From: Prevotella sp. UBA2756
Lineage (GTDB): Bacteria; Bacteroidota; Bacteroidia; Bacteroidales; Bacteroidaceae
Length of the DNA: 30,523 nt
Assembly (NCBI GenBank): GCA_002353205.1
Contig: DEJE01000060.1
Span: forward strand, 5,037-35,559
Reading direction: 5' to 3'
Of this stretch, positions 30,445-30,523 are shown piece by piece (position 1 is the first letter of the stretch; every line of letters begins with the position of its first letter). A program made the position numbers and the translations under genes. The notes under the pieces are model-generated. The model was not told where the DNA came from. It saw only the letters and a program-made list of their open reading frames with translations, and ran no database searches.

Positions 30445-30476
30445 TTGGAACGTGGCTGAAAACGTGATTACCTTTG
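30445..30476 (+). promoter_or_regulatory. Cassette-like promoter for a gene beyond the window
   Basis: TTG 30445-30447, 21 nt, TACCTTTG 30469-30476, followed by CATCGTC as in copies A and D. No start codon follows within the remaining bases. Confidence 0.65.
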
Positions 30477-30523
30477 CATCGTCGAAAGGAACAAGATCCT
30501 CGCCGACATCCAAAAAGAGAATA

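Larger units (their letters stand above)
29990..30523. other. Intergenic, repeat-rich right end of the window
   Basis: No gene. It contains a minus-strand -7 element (30040-30047), an unremarkable stretch (30060-30190), a 22-nt tandem array (30192-30301), a diverged cassette palindrome (30359-30396) and a promoter (30445-30476) for a gene starting beyond the window. Confidence 0.7.

Noticed and set aside
1..30523. Search for tRNA, rRNA, tmRNA and known riboswitches
   Set aside because: No cloverleaf, rRNA core sequence or recognised riboswitch motif was noticed by eye; a covariance-model scan could still find weak ones.

Overview
The window reads as chromosomal DNA of a Bacteroidales bacterium, most likely a Prevotella/Segatella-type relative. 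Reasons: promoters of the Bacteroidota form (TTG, about 20 nt, then TAnnTTTG), lipoproteins with acidic residues right after the lipobox Cys (SDD, SNDDD, TQDDD), a TonB-dependent receptor, a large Bacteroidota-style tyrosine recombinase, and GC-rich CCCC/GGGG intergenic palindromes. No rRNA, tRNA or CRISPR was seen.

Layout. (1) 44-1576: a solitary A/T-rich tyrosine recombinase on the minus strand. (2) 2010-10713: a tightly overlapping five-gene sensory operon: receiver-PP2C phosphatase, membrane-anchored coiled-coil/propeller protein, propeller-type sensor kinase whose phosphoacceptor His is replaced by Asp, soluble kinase with an intact His, and a TonB-dependent receptor with an N-terminal helical-repeat module. 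(3) 10714-23527: a block of secreted lipoprotein genes: two mini-genes, a large lipoprotein with a Gly-rich core, a PI-PLC plus endonuclease/exonuclease/phosphatase fusion, an alpha/beta-hydrolase lipase and a C11 (clostripain) protease. It is interrupted by a type II restriction-modification pair (minus strand) and by a three-gene partner-switching operon (RsbW-like kinase, STAS protein, AraC-type HTH protein). (4) 23588-29989: housekeeping genes: flavin reductase-like, YjbQ-like, sbcDC, and a lipoprotein resembling periplasmic cyclohexadienyl dehydratase. (5) 29990-30523: a repeat-rich intergenic stretch ending in a promoter for a gene outside the window.

The most striking feature is a repeated promoter cassette in front of the secreted-lipoprotein genes: a 39-nt two-part palindrome, a same-length spacer, then a Bacteroidota promoter. 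In all five intact copies the distance from the last base of the palindrome to the first base of the TAnnTTTG element is exactly 72, although the spacer sequence varies. Palindrome arms show paired compensatory changes. Downstream, the 5' leaders come in two types (74 nt and 79 nt) that are mixed and matched. The 79-nt type is identical in two copies 7 kb apart, and one gene carries both types in series. Even the signal-peptide coding region is shared between genes whose mature parts are unrelated. A sixth copy (11409) has lost its promoter, and a diverged seventh (30359) keeps the fold and the spacing (73).

My reading is that this is a shared control and export cassette attached to unrelated, probably surface-exposed enzymes acting on lipids and proteins, i.e. 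a regulon of host- or polymer-degrading lipoproteins. The sensory operon and the partner-switching operon in the same window are candidates for its control. That link is inferred from proximity only.
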